Assembly: GCF_003943515.1 (NCBI RefSeq)
Contig: NZ_RJPT01000006.1
Coordinates: forward strand, 64,337 to 108,680
DNA from: Streptococcus cristatus
GTDB taxonomy: Bacteria > Bacillota > Bacilli > Lactobacillales > Streptococcaceae
DNA: 44,344 bases
Direction: 5' to 3'
The notes beneath the pieces are model-generated. The model was given only the letters and a program-made list of their open reading frames with translations. It was not told the origin of the DNA and did not search any database. How positions within the stretch are numbered: the first letter of the stretch is position 1; the number at the start of each line of letters is the position of its first letter. The position numbers and the translations under genes are program-made. Positions 22,260-30,034 of this stretch are shown piece after piece.

Positions 22260-22288
22260 AGTATATCACAAGGTACAGATTTTGTAAA
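22260..22288 (-). promoter_or_regulatory. Promoter of guaC
   Basis: Minus strand TTTACA (22283-22288), 17-bp spacer, TATACT (22260-22265). The predicted transcript carries a leader of roughly 70 nt before the guaC ATG, including a GATGCT/AGCAT hairpin (around 22215-22232). Confidence 0.6.
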
Positions 22289-22328
22289 ATATTTCAAGTA
22301 TATTATTCATAACGTTCGGAAATTAAGA

Positions 22329-22350
22329 AAAACACGGTCACCCGTGTTTT
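22329..22350 (-). terminator. Terminator of the efe-tat operon
   Basis: AAAACACGG (22342-22350 in minus sense) pairs with CCGTGTTTT (22329-22337) around a GTGA loop and is followed by TTCTTAA. The stem begins inside the tatA stop codon. Confidence 0.75.
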
Positions 22351-22534
22351 ATTCTTTCTTATCTTTTTCTGAGTTGGAGTCTTCTGCTCCTCCATCAACT
22401 GCCTTTTTAAACTCTGAAAACATTTTTCCAATAGACTGCCCTAGCTCTGGCAGACGTTTTGGTCCAAAAATCAGCAAAGCTCCTAGAACGATAACGATAA
22501 GCCCTGGTAGCCCGATGTCTTTTAAAATTCCCAT
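22349..22534 (-). CDS. tatA: Sec-independent protein translocase TatA
   Basis: A 61-residue TatA: an N-terminal membrane helix (about residues 8-23), the conserved FGPKRLPELG hinge, an amphipathic helix (QSIGKMFSEFKKAVDG) and a charged tail. It forms the pore-like assembly of the twin-arginine translocase, which exports folded proteins. It overlaps tatC by one base and is the last gene of the efe-tat operon, so this Tat system is probably dedicated to EfeB, whose gene lies two genes upstream of tatC. Confidence 0.95.
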   Translation of the reverse strand: MGILKDIGLPGLIVIVLGALLIFGPKRLPELGQSIGKMFSEFKKAVDGGAEDSNSEKDKKE

Positions 22535-23241
22535 TACGTTGTTCTCCTTTTCTCAATCATTTTACTCAGTAGGATACTGACTTCATACAGCAAAATCAGT
22601 GGCACTGTCATTGACAAATCACTGATTAAATCAGCCGGCGTCAAGATTACTGCTAATACTAATAAAACGAAATAGGCATAGCGTCTATATTTTATCAAAA
22701 ATTGCGGTTTGAGCAAACCGATTGATGTCAGAAAGGCCACAATGACAGGCAATTCAAACAAGCAAGCAATCGGAATGGTCGTGTGAAATAGAAAGGCCAG
22801 ATAGTTCTGCGCTGTCATCTGGACGGCAAATAAACCATCTCCTAAAGAGAGCAAAACTTGCAAAATAGCAGGGCTAACGAAGTAAAAACCAAAGTCCAAG
22901 CCCAAGACAAAGCTGAAAAATGTAGCTGGTATGTAAGCAAAAATCGCCTTTGCTTCACTATTTCTAAGAGCAGGTCGGATAAATTCCCAAATCTGATAGA
23001 CCATAAAAGGGAGCGTCAGTGAGAAAGCCACAAGACTAGCCAGGCTAATATAAATCCAAAGTATGTCGTCTGGTCCCAATACAATCAACTTCTGCTCAAA
23101 GGAAACGGTCAGACATTTGTAAATATCCGCTGCAAAAAGCAGACTGGCCAGAAAAATCAAACCGAACCAGATTAAGACAGCTATAAAACGCCATCTAAAT
23201 TCCGTCAAATGCTCAACAATGGTCTGTTCCTTATTAGACAT
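22534..23241 (-). CDS. tatC: Sec-independent protein translocase TatC
   Basis: The twin-arginine signal receptor of the Tat translocase. It has 235 residues and six hydrophobic segments. The N-terminal EHLTEFRWRF matches the conserved cytoplasmic motif (E-L-R-x-R) involved in recognising the RR signal, and the F-x-x-Y-x-P-A segment (IPATFFSFVLGLDFGFYFVSP) is present. It overlaps efeU by 8 bp and tatA by one base. No tatB is present, as expected for minimal Gram-positive TatAC systems. Confidence 0.95.
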   Translation of the reverse strand: MSNKEQTIVEHLTEFRWRFIAVLIWFGLIFLASLLFAADIYKCLTVSFEQKLIVLGPDDILWIYISLASLVAFSLTLPFMVYQIWEFIRPALRNSEAKAIFAYIPATFFSFVLGLDFGFYFVSPAILQVLLSLGDGLFAVQMTAQNYLAFLFHTTIPIACLFELPVIVAFLTSIGLLKPQFLIKYRRYAYFVLLVLAVILTPADLISDLSMTVPLILLYEVSILLSKMIEKRRTT

Positions 23242-24931
23242 CTGCTCGCTCCTTTTGCCGATTTCTAAAGGTCACATAAAGGACAACGACAAGAAAGATG
23301 GCTTGACTTAGAACTACTTCAAGGCTCGGATAAATTCCCAGCCAATCAATGGTTGGAAGATGAGACAGCAAGTGACTAGGAAAAATGGCTGTTAACTGCA
23401 GGGCATGAATGCTGACACCTAACATCTTAAAGGCCAAGGCATAGATCAGCCAGGTCAGACCAAAGAAAATCCGATGAGGCCGAATCAAACTGCTGGCCTT
23501 AGTCATTAAAATTGCGAGCAAGACTAAAACCAAAATAGCAAGTCCCAGTCCTAAAAAGAAATCTAGAGCAGTAATGCGCGGTAAAATTCCTGCGTAGAAC
23601 AAGATGGTCTCCGCCCCCTCACGGAAAACAGCGAGAAAGCTCAGGGCAAACATGGAAATAAAACTACCACTAGCTGTCACTGCCTGCATTTGACTTTCCA
23701 TGAAGTCATTCCATTTCTTGACAGAGGACTTACTGTGGAGCCAAATGCCGACCAAAATCAGCATGACAACCGCAAAAATCCCCACTGCCCCCTCAATGAT
23801 TTCACGATTAGAGCCAGAGGCAACGGCTGGAAAAAGAGTTTGCAGCAAAATAGCAATGACCGCACTGGCTAGTACACCCAAGCCAGCACCAGTATAGACC
23901 CATTTGAGGCCTTTTTTCATCTTGGAGGTCTTAAGCGTCGTGACAAGTGCCATCACAATCAAGAGAGCCTCAACGCCCTCACGCAACAAAATCAGCATGG
24001 CATCAAAGAAAGTATAAGATCCGCTGGTGTCAATCTGTTCTAGCTCACTGATTAAGGACGCGAGCTGGTCTTGATACTCTTTATCCTTACCCTTCACCAT
24101 GATGACAGGCGACTGGCTCTCTACTTTGGTATAGAGGGAAGGATTTTTAGTGCTGACATCTCCTTCAACACTTGGCCAAATCGTGATAAATTTCTTCATC
24201 GCAGCCTTGCCCTGCTTTTCGTCCCCTTTTTGGAAAGCAAGCAGAGCCTTTTTCAGCAGACCAATACCATCTGCCAGCGTAAGATTTTCACTGCTAGCTG
24301 TCGCTTCTTCTCCCTTGACAAAGCTATCAATCGCTGCTCTAAGGTCATCATAGGAAGTTTGAATGGCTTCAAAATCCGTTGGCTCTGTCTCGATGGCACT
24401 CCGTAAAAGGGAAATGGCCGTCTCCACCTTACCATAATGAGCTGTGCTATGATCCCGCACCACTCCTTCATTGGCAGTCCAAGTCGAATTCATTTTTTTA
24501 TAGGCTTCACGAATCTTTTCAAGATCCTTGCTATCAATCGCTGCCTGAAGAGCTTGAAACTTTGATTCTAGTTTATTGACTAGCTTGGTTTTTTCCGCCT
24601 CAAGATCAACTGGATTCTGCTCCTTTTCAAAAGCTAAAAGAGCAGCTGAAACCTTAGTCAGCTTGTCCTCTGTTACATCGCCCGAGATAGTCAATGCCTT
24701 GCTGACTTCTTTCCCTGCAGCTGACTCATGGTTGCTTAAAGCTGCAAATTCAGTCTGGATTTCCTCCAGCAATTGTTTGGCACTGGCTTGGTCTCCCTTT
24801 TGAGCAGCGGTGCTAGCATCCGTAATCTTGATAAAGAGACTGCTATAGGAATCCTCAGCTGATACAGGCTGAGCTAGGAGCAAGAGAGTCAGGAGCAAAA
24901 ACAGCACTTTATTCAAATAATTTCTGACCAA
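23234..24931 (-). CDS. efeU: FTR1-family high-affinity iron permease EfeU
   Basis: The membrane permease of the Efe iron-uptake system. A signal peptide (residues 1-25, ending PVSAED) precedes an extracellular helical domain of about 300 residues, followed by seven or so membrane helices. Both iron-handling REGxE motifs of FTR1 are present: LREGVEALL and FREGAETIL. I start it at the TTG at 24929-24931, six bases after AAGGAG; this gives 565 residues and a clean signal peptide. The open frame continues 23 codons upstream inside efeB without a ribosome site. The start lies within efeB, overlapping it by 23 bp, so translation is coupled. Confidence 0.9.
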   Translation of the reverse strand: MVRNYLNKVLFLLLTLLLLAQPVSAEDSYSSLFIKITDASTAAQKGDQASAKQLLEEIQTEFAALSNHESAAGKEVSKALTISGDVTEDKLTKVSAALLAFEKEQNPVDLEAEKTKLVNKLESKFQALQAAIDSKDLEKIREAYKKMNSTWTANEGVVRDHSTAHYGKVETAISLLRSAIETEPTDFEAIQTSYDDLRAAIDSFVKGEEATASSENLTLADGIGLLKKALLAFQKGDEKQGKAAMKKFITIWPSVEGDVSTKNPSLYTKVESQSPVIMVKGKDKEYQDQLASLISELEQIDTSGSYTFFDAMLILLREGVEALLIVMALVTTLKTSKMKKGLKWVYTGAGLGVLASAVIAILLQTLFPAVASGSNREIIEGAVGIFAVVMLILVGIWLHSKSSVKKWNDFMESQMQAVTASGSFISMFALSFLAVFREGAETILFYAGILPRITALDFFLGLGLAILVLVLLAILMTKASSLIRPHRIFFGLTWLIYALAFKMLGVSIHALQLTAIFPSHLLSHLPTIDWLGIYPSLEVVLSQAIFLVVVLYVTFRNRQKERADV

Positions 24932-26117
24932 GATATTCTCCTTTTTTGACACCGCAGAAGCAAGCAAACAAGCCACTGCCCACATGGGTGACATATTCAT
25001 TCATCTTATCCTGTGCCCCAAGATTGGTCTGCACCTTGATAAAACTGTCGGGATCCTTTTGGAAAGAGATAAAAAGGAGACCTGTATCAAATTGACCCGT
25101 TGTTTCGTCAATCCCATCTGAATAAGAATAGGAACGGCGATAGAGGGGCTTGTCGACTTCTTTAGCTAGCCGCACATGTGCATCAACTGGAAGCAGGTCC
25201 AAGTCTACCTCATCAAATTCATTCTTCTTGCCAAAGGGCGCTCCACTCTCCTTATAACGACCAAAGGTGTTTTCCTGCTCTTGCAAATTGGTCCGATCCC
25301 AAGTCTCAAGAAACATCTGGATTCGGCGGACAGCCATATAAGAGCCACCCTTCATCCAGTCCTTGCTGTCGCACCAAACCACCTTGTCAAAATCTTTCTC
25401 CTTGGTGACATTGGCCGTGCCGTCTTTAAAACCAAATAGATTGCGGGGAGTAGACAAACGATCGCCTATAGCAGCAAAACCAGCCTGACTCCATTTCATG
25501 GTAACAGCATTTCGCGCTTTACGAACCAGATTGCGAACAGCATGAAAAGCCACCTGCTCATCATCCGCGCAAGCTTGAATGACAATATCACCGCCAGTAT
25601 ATTTCTCTTTTAGTTGTTCCTTGGGGAAAGGAGGCAAGTCGCGGAATTCCTTGGGCTTTTTATTCTCCAAGCCCATTTTTTTCAGGAAAGAGGCGGAAAC
25701 GCCAAAAGTCAAGGTCAGTCGATAAGGGTTGAGGCCGACCGTTTCTCCAGTATCCGTAGGTGGCAAGAGGGCATTAGAGGCATCTTTTTTGACTAGCTCT
25801 CCATTGACCAACTTTTCACTGTAAACTGTCCAGTCCTTGAACATCTGGATAATGGTCTCTTTATCCGTCGTATGCAAGTCCAGAATGACAAAATAGATAT
25901 TCTTTTGCATGGCTGTTATGATGCCAGCTTGATGCTCACCGTAAAAACTGATTTCTTCCTCACCGTCAGCAAATTTTTTGTCTTCTTTCACTTGATTAGC
26001 GAAAAAAGCAGATGCACTGGAGACACCAAGTGCTAAGCCTGCGCCTCCAATCCCTGCTTTTTTAAGAAATTCCCGACGATCCATTTTTTTATTAAACCAT
26101 TTTTCGTCCTTGGTCAT
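24909..26117 (-). CDS. efeB: Tat-exported heme-dependent DyP-type peroxidase EfeB
   Basis: A DyP-type heme peroxidase of the EfeB/YwbN branch, thought to oxidise ferrous iron or handle heme for the Efe permease at the cell surface. The N-terminus carries a twin-arginine signal (DRREFLKK at 13-20, then a hydrophobic stretch ending SASAFFA). The DyP motif GFKDG is present, and a downstream histidine in VDAHVRL fits the heme ligand. I start it at the ATG at 26115-26117 (402 residues), seven bases after GGAAG. It overlaps efeO and efeU. Being folded with heme, it would need Tat, which is encoded in the same operon. Confidence 0.93.
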   Translation of the reverse strand: MTKDEKWFNKKMDRREFLKKAGIGGAGLALGVSSASAFFANQVKEDKKFADGEEEISFYGEHQAGIITAMQKNIYFVILDLHTTDKETIIQMFKDWTVYSEKLVNGELVKKDASNALLPPTDTGETVGLNPYRLTLTFGVSASFLKKMGLENKKPKEFRDLPPFPKEQLKEKYTGGDIVIQACADDEQVAFHAVRNLVRKARNAVTMKWSQAGFAAIGDRLSTPRNLFGFKDGTANVTKEKDFDKVVWCDSKDWMKGGSYMAVRRIQMFLETWDRTNLQEQENTFGRYKESGAPFGKKNEFDEVDLDLLPVDAHVRLAKEVDKPLYRRSYSYSDGIDETTGQFDTGLLFISFQKDPDSFIKVQTNLGAQDKMNEYVTHVGSGLFACFCGVKKGEYLGQKLFE

Positions 26118-26121
26118 GTTC

Positions 26122-26994
26122 TTACTTCCCATCTAGGATGATACCCATTTGCGAGAGAGGCTCGCCTAGTTTTGTGACAGCTTCTCCTAACTCTTTAGTA
26201 TCTTCCTTGCTCAATTCGGTATAAAGTTTATAATTCTTAGAATCCGTCATGTGCTTGTCTAGCAAACTATTAACATTCTTGAACTCAGTTTCTATACTTT
26301 TTACCAGTTTTTCATCTTTCTTCTCAATCAAAGGTTTAAAGAGTTCGAAAATCTTTTCTGCCCCTTGAATATTGGCACGGAAATCATACAAATCCGTATG
26401 TGAAAAGATTTCTTCCTCACCAGTAATCTTGCTGGTCGCCACTTCGTTAAGGAGGTCAACTGCACCAGTTAGCATGATGTCTGGTGTGACCTCAACAGTC
26501 GCGATTTTAGCCTTTAATTCTTTGATGTCATTGACCAACTGGTCTGCATATTTCTCCGTACCAGTCGTTGTATTACTTTCCCACAGAATTTTTTCAATCC
26601 GGTGGAAGCCTGACCAGCCTTCTTCGGTCTTGTTTTCATCCACATAGTCAGCTAAGCGGAAGTCAATTTTCACATCGGACTCTCCGAAGCTCTCGGCAAT
26701 CGGCTCTGAACGCTCGTAGCTCATGCGAATTAGCGGATACATTTTCTTGGCTTCATCAAGCTTGCCTTCTTTGAGCGTATCTCTGAATTTCTCCGTATCC
26801 GTCAATAATTGATCGATTTCTTTCTGTACAAAGGCTTTATACTCTGTTGTTGCCTTATCCAAAGCTTTCTGGTCAGAGTCCGATAGACTCGTTTTCGCTT
26901 CCGAACTGCTGGCACTTGTATTCGATTTTTGATTAGCAGCACAGCCAGACAGTAAAATAGCTGTTGACAATAAGACAATTCCAAGTTTTTTCAT
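26122..26994 (-). CDS. efeO: EfeO/EfeM-type iron-binding lipoprotein (M75 imelysin family)
   Basis: A surface lipoprotein that captures iron for EfeU. A lipoprotein signal ends LLSGC (C18), a serine-rich linker follows, and the rest is an imelysin-like helical domain with the metal-site motif HRIE at 131-134. It has 290 residues and lacks the N-terminal cupredoxin domain of E. coli EfeO, so it is closer to the EfeM form. It is the first gene of the efeO-efeB-efeU-tatC-tatA operon and directly follows a strong promoter with a Fur/PerR-like box. Confidence 0.9.
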   Translation of the reverse strand: MKKLGIVLLSTAILLSGCAANQKSNTSASSSEAKTSLSDSDQKALDKATTEYKAFVQKEIDQLLTDTEKFRDTLKEGKLDEAKKMYPLIRMSYERSEPIAESFGESDVKIDFRLADYVDENKTEEGWSGFHRIEKILWESNTTTGTEKYADQLVNDIKELKAKIATVEVTPDIMLTGAVDLLNEVATSKITGEEEIFSHTDLYDFRANIQGAEKIFELFKPLIEKKDEKLVKSIETEFKNVNSLLDKHMTDSKNYKLYTELSKEDTKELGEAVTKLGEPLSQMGIILDGK

Positions 26995-27036
26995 CTTGAC
27001 TCCTTTATTTTCCCTAAAAGGGGCGAATTCATATAA

Positions 27037-27065
27037 ATTATAACAATTTATTTCTCATATTTCAA
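27037..27065 (-). promoter_or_regulatory. Promoter of the efe-tat operon
   Basis: Minus strand TTGAAA (27060-27065), exactly 17 bp, TATAAT (27037-27042). This is one of the best promoter matches in the window and lies about 43 bp upstream of the efeO start codon. Confidence 0.8.
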
Positions 27066-27074
27066 TAAATTGTC

Positions 27075-27089
27075 AGATAATTATAATGA
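27075..27089. promoter_or_regulatory. Fur/PerR-like operator upstream of efeO
   Basis: AGATAATTATAATGA matches the 7-1-7 Fur-type consensus TGATAATNATTATCA at 11 of 14 fixed positions and also resembles a PerR box. It lies about 10 bp upstream of the -35 of the efe promoter. Iron- or peroxide-responsive control is inferred; Fur and PerR boxes cannot be separated by eye. Confidence 0.5.
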
Positions 27090-27120
27090 AACTTTCCTTT
27101 CTGAATAAAAAATGAGCATT

Positions 27121-28677
27121 TCAAAGCAAGATATCCTTAATTTTGCCAATTTCTGACTTCTTAACGACTACATAAATCGTATCTCCTAGGTAGAGACGAC
27201 TGGCTCCATTGACCGTCTGAGTCTTACCCTTATGGATATTCATCGTGATTAAAACTCCATGCGGTAGCTCCAATTCATGCACCTGCCGACCCGCGACCTT
27301 TTCTGAAACAGGAATTTCAATCAAGGTTGTCTCTCCGTCATCTTCAATCCGATCTGGCAGCATTTTTTCAAGCATGGCTTCATAGACAGGCGCTCCCTTT
27401 AGCAGATCCATGGCAATATAGGCCATCAGAGTGACCAAGCCCAGTGGCATAAGGTTACGGATATCTCCCACCATCTCCGTCACGAGAATCATAGCTGTTA
27501 GTGGAGCCTTAGAAATAGCGCCAAAATACCCGCTCATTCCCAAAATGATAAAGATTGGAAATTGTTCCTGCGTGATGAACCCAGCTTCTACACAAAGGGC
27601 TCCAATTGCTGCGCCTAGTAAAGAACCCAAAGCCAGAATGGGCAGAAAAATACCACCAGGAAGTCCGCTGCCATAACTAATCATACTCCATGCAAAACGG
27701 AGTAAAAAAAAGAGAATCAAGGTTCCAACTGTGTAATGAGCACTCGTCAGAGACAAAATCAGCTGGTTCCCACCGCCCAGTAAATGAGGCAAAAAATAGC
27801 CAATCGGAATGATTAAAACAAAGGCAAAAATCGGATAGTAAGCTTTTGGTAATCTAAAAAATTTGCCTAGGGCTTCATAAACTAGATGAATATTAAGGAC
27901 TGCTTTTTCATAGAGAAAACCTGCCAATCCTAAAAACAGGCCCATCAAGATATAGATCCAGTACTGATTCAGCCCCATGAAAGGAATATTATCCGGCATA
28001 TCCAAAACAGGAGTCAGGCCAAATATAGACAGCGAAATAAAATTTGCCACCAAACTTGCAGCCAAGGTTGAAACCCAAAAGAATCGGGAAAAATGATGGT
28101 ACACTTCCTCAACAACAAATAGCAAACCTGCAATTGGCGCATTAAAAGCCGCAGCCAAGCCCGCAGCTGCACCACTGGCAATCAAGGTTCGCTCCTCTAC
28201 CGGACTCAAATTTAGCCATTTAGATATGCCTTTTCCACTCATCGCTCCTAGCTGAATACTCGGTCCCTCACGTCCCAGCATCAAGCCACTGGAAATTGCT
28301 AAAATACCAACTAAGAATTTTTTCCAGAGAATGCTCCACCAAGAAAGTGACATCAAGCCTTTCAACTCAGCCTCAACCTGTGGAATCCCTGAACCCTTTA
28401 TATCCTTTTCTGTAGCTACCAATCTAGCATTGATAAAGACAATGAAAGCATAGAAGAAAAGCAAGGCTACTAGCCAAAACCACTCACTCCTGCCCCTCAC
28501 ATAAGCCGCCTGAATCAAGTGAAAACTTTTCTCAATCAAAAAACGAAATGCTCCCACTACTAGTCCAGCAAAAATGCCTACCAGAATCCCCCTGAACACT
28601 TGGGAAATAATAGAGCTGGATATAAAATTAAATTCTTTTTTCGTATCAGAAATTTGTTCTTTTTGTTTAATCATCAT
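27121..28677 (-). CDS. ClC-family chloride/proton antiporter with RCK_C domain
   Basis: A ClC protein of about 518 residues. The selectivity motifs GSGIPQVE, GREGPSIQ (with the gating glutamate) and GGIFLP are present. The internal proton glutamate is probably in LFVVEEV, which points to an H+/Cl- antiporter rather than a channel, and it is not the GNEGT form of fluoride exporters. The last 80 or so residues form a TrkA-C/RCK_C-like regulatory domain (IEIPVSEKVAGRQVHEL). Two adjacent ATGs (28675-28677 and 28672-28674) follow GGGAGAG; either could be used. It may aid acid tolerance, as ClC antiporters do elsewhere. Confidence 0.88.
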   Translation of the reverse strand: MMIKQKEQISDTKKEFNFISSSIISQVFRGILVGIFAGLVVGAFRFLIEKSFHLIQAAYVRGRSEWFWLVALLFFYAFIVFINARLVATEKDIKGSGIPQVEAELKGLMSLSWWSILWKKFLVGILAISSGLMLGREGPSIQLGAMSGKGISKWLNLSPVEERTLIASGAAAGLAAAFNAPIAGLLFVVEEVYHHFSRFFWVSTLAASLVANFISLSIFGLTPVLDMPDNIPFMGLNQYWIYILMGLFLGLAGFLYEKAVLNIHLVYEALGKFFRLPKAYYPIFAFVLIIPIGYFLPHLLGGGNQLILSLTSAHYTVGTLILFFLLRFAWSMISYGSGLPGGIFLPILALGSLLGAAIGALCVEAGFITQEQFPIFIILGMSGYFGAISKAPLTAMILVTEMVGDIRNLMPLGLVTLMAYIAMDLLKGAPVYEAMLEKMLPDRIEDDGETTLIEIPVSEKVAGRQVHELELPHGVLITMNIHKGKTQTVNGASRLYLGDTIYVVVKKSEIGKIKDILL

Positions 28678-28826
28678 TTCTCTCCCAAAGTCCTTATAGC
28701 AACATTTTAGCACAAAATATAGGCCAGAAACAAGGCGATAGCCATGAACATTTTGCTTTTGGATATAAATTTTTTAACATCAACTTTATTAGATTTAAAA
28801 GAATGCCAAAAATGTTGTTTGAGCAT

Positions 28827-28857
28827 AAAAGAGGCTGGGACAAAAGTCCTAGCCTCT
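28827..28857 (-). terminator. Terminator at the end of repeat copy C
   Basis: GAGGCTAGGAC/GTCCCAGCCTC with a TTTT loop, followed on the minus strand by TTTTATG. The direction suits termination of the PrsW-like gene, before the ClC gene begins. Confidence 0.6.
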
Positions 28858-29005
28858 CAATTGTCTTTGGATTGTCGAGCAAGACGCAGTGGTTGAGTGG
28901 GCTCTACTACGCTGATTTCATCAGCTTTTACAGCCCTACTCAACTGTGCGGAGGTGGGACGACGAAATCGAATTCTAACGAATTACCGATTTCTGTCCCA
29001 CTCTC
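28827..29005 (-). repeat. Intergenic structured repeat, copy C
   Basis: A 179-bp copy read on the minus strand, starting 5 bases after the PrsW-like gene stop codon. It is nearly identical to copy A. A central GCTGAT/ATCAGC stem, lost by mismatch in copy A (GCGGAT/ATCGGC), is perfect here and in copy B. The distal end is the GAGGCT terminator stem followed by TTTTATG. Confidence 0.9.
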
Positions 29006-29010
29006 CGTCT

Positions 29011-29829
29011 TTAGATTGACAAGTTTTCCTGATCAATCTTGTGTGCTGTTCGATAAGCTTGGTAGAAAATGAAGACAGCCACAGCAGTCATGATGGGAAC
29101 GATAACTGGGATATCCGTTTCAATAGAAGTCAATGGAGAGTTCCAGAAGAAGTGGAGAACAAAAGCTGATAAGAAGTAAAATAGACCAGCCTTAAAATAG
29201 TTTTTTTGAATCTTAACAAATCGGAACATCAGAGCTAATCCGATAGTGGTCAAAGCAGTGTAGAGCCAGTGAGAAGCTACCCCACCAGTGATACGGCCTA
29301 AAATACCAGAGATAGTGAAGGAAAATCCTTCAGGTAGGTCGGAAAGGATATAAGAAAAGTCCTCACTAATCTGAAAACCTATGCCAGCTGTAATTCCCAA
29401 CAGTAAAAAGCCTTTAAGTTTTTTGACTGGCACTAGATAGACAGCGAAAGCAACCGCAAAAAGCTTAAGCGGCTCTTCAACCAGCGGAGCTGCGAGAGCA
29501 TTCTCCAGATAACTAATCACTGTATTTGGAAAACTCGTGCTGACCCACTCGTGGATATAAGTGTTGGCCAAGCCAGAAGTCCAGCCAGAAATGAATAGCC
29601 CACCTAGCAGAGCTATACCTATGCTAAATGCAGGCGTTTGCCATTTTTTACCCAAGCCGTGAATCAAAAGTAGAGCTGGGATGATATAGAGCAGGGCCAA
29701 AAGGGCTGAAAGTCCAACAATTCCATAACCAGTACCTGACATACTACCAGTAGTATAAGCTTGCGTCTCGTATTCCAAGCCAATCGCGCTCAGAAGGAGA
29801 AAAATGAAAAGAACAATATTTTTCTTCAT
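29011..29829 (-). CDS. PrsW-like intramembrane metalloprotease family protein
   Basis: A 272-residue protein with about eight membrane helices. The likely metal-site residues lie in helices as in the PrsW family: the glutamate pair E118-E119 in VEEPLK, E156-D157 in QISED, H187 in ASHWLY and H226 in LHFFW. PrsW enzymes cleave membrane proteins such as anti-sigma factors; here no partner is encoded nearby, and an abortive-infection/CPBP-like role is also possible. The first 25 residues look like a signal or first helix. It stands alone between nox and the ClC gene and is terminated by repeat copy C. Confidence 0.75.
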   Translation of the reverse strand: MKKNIVLFIFLLLSAIGLEYETQAYTTGSMSGTGYGIVGLSALLALLYIIPALLLIHGLGKKWQTPAFSIGIALLGGLFISGWTSGLANTYIHEWVSTSFPNTVISYLENALAAPLVEEPLKLFAVAFAVYLVPVKKLKGFLLLGITAGIGFQISEDFSYILSDLPEGFSFTISGILGRITGGVASHWLYTALTTIGLALMFRFVKIQKNYFKAGLFYFLSAFVLHFFWNSPLTSIETDIPVIVPIMTAVAVFIFYQAYRTAHKIDQENLSI

Positions 29830-30002
29830 ATAACAACTTTCTAAAATTTTATTTTCATCTTAGTATAACAAAAAAATCTAAAATAGAACTAATTTTAAAA
29901 CTCATTAGAATGATTATTAATTATTGTACTAGTTGATAAACACATAATATATATGCATCATTCTGTATCGTATTGACAATTCAACTTGATAAAACAAGCG
30001 AC

Positions 30003-30027
30003 AAAAAAAGTCCCTTATCGGGACTTT
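30003..30027 (-). terminator. Terminator of nox
   Basis: AAAGTCCC pairs with GGGACTTT (30007-30014 with 30020-30027) around a five-base loop. On the minus strand the stem runs into seven T. It lies just after the nox stop codon. Confidence 0.85.
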
Positions 30028-30034
30028 TGATAGA

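Larger units (their letters stand above)
28678..29010. other. 333-bp gene-free stretch between the ClC and PrsW-like genes
   Basis: Bases 28827-29005 are repeat copy C. The remaining ~150 bp (28678-28826) is AT-rich sequence upstream of the ClC gene. It should hold that gene's promoter, but I see no convincing hexamer pair and no small gene with a ribosome site. Confidence 0.6.

Noticed and set aside
24932..25000. Longer efeU with 23 more N-terminal residues
   Set aside because: It lacks a ribosome site, lies deep in efeB and would place charged residues before the signal peptide; the TTG at 24929-24931 fits better.
17379..29005. Intergenic repeats as insertion sequences or CRISPR
   Set aside because: They carry no transposase or coding potential, have no spacer/repeat periodicity, and sit singly at gene ends.
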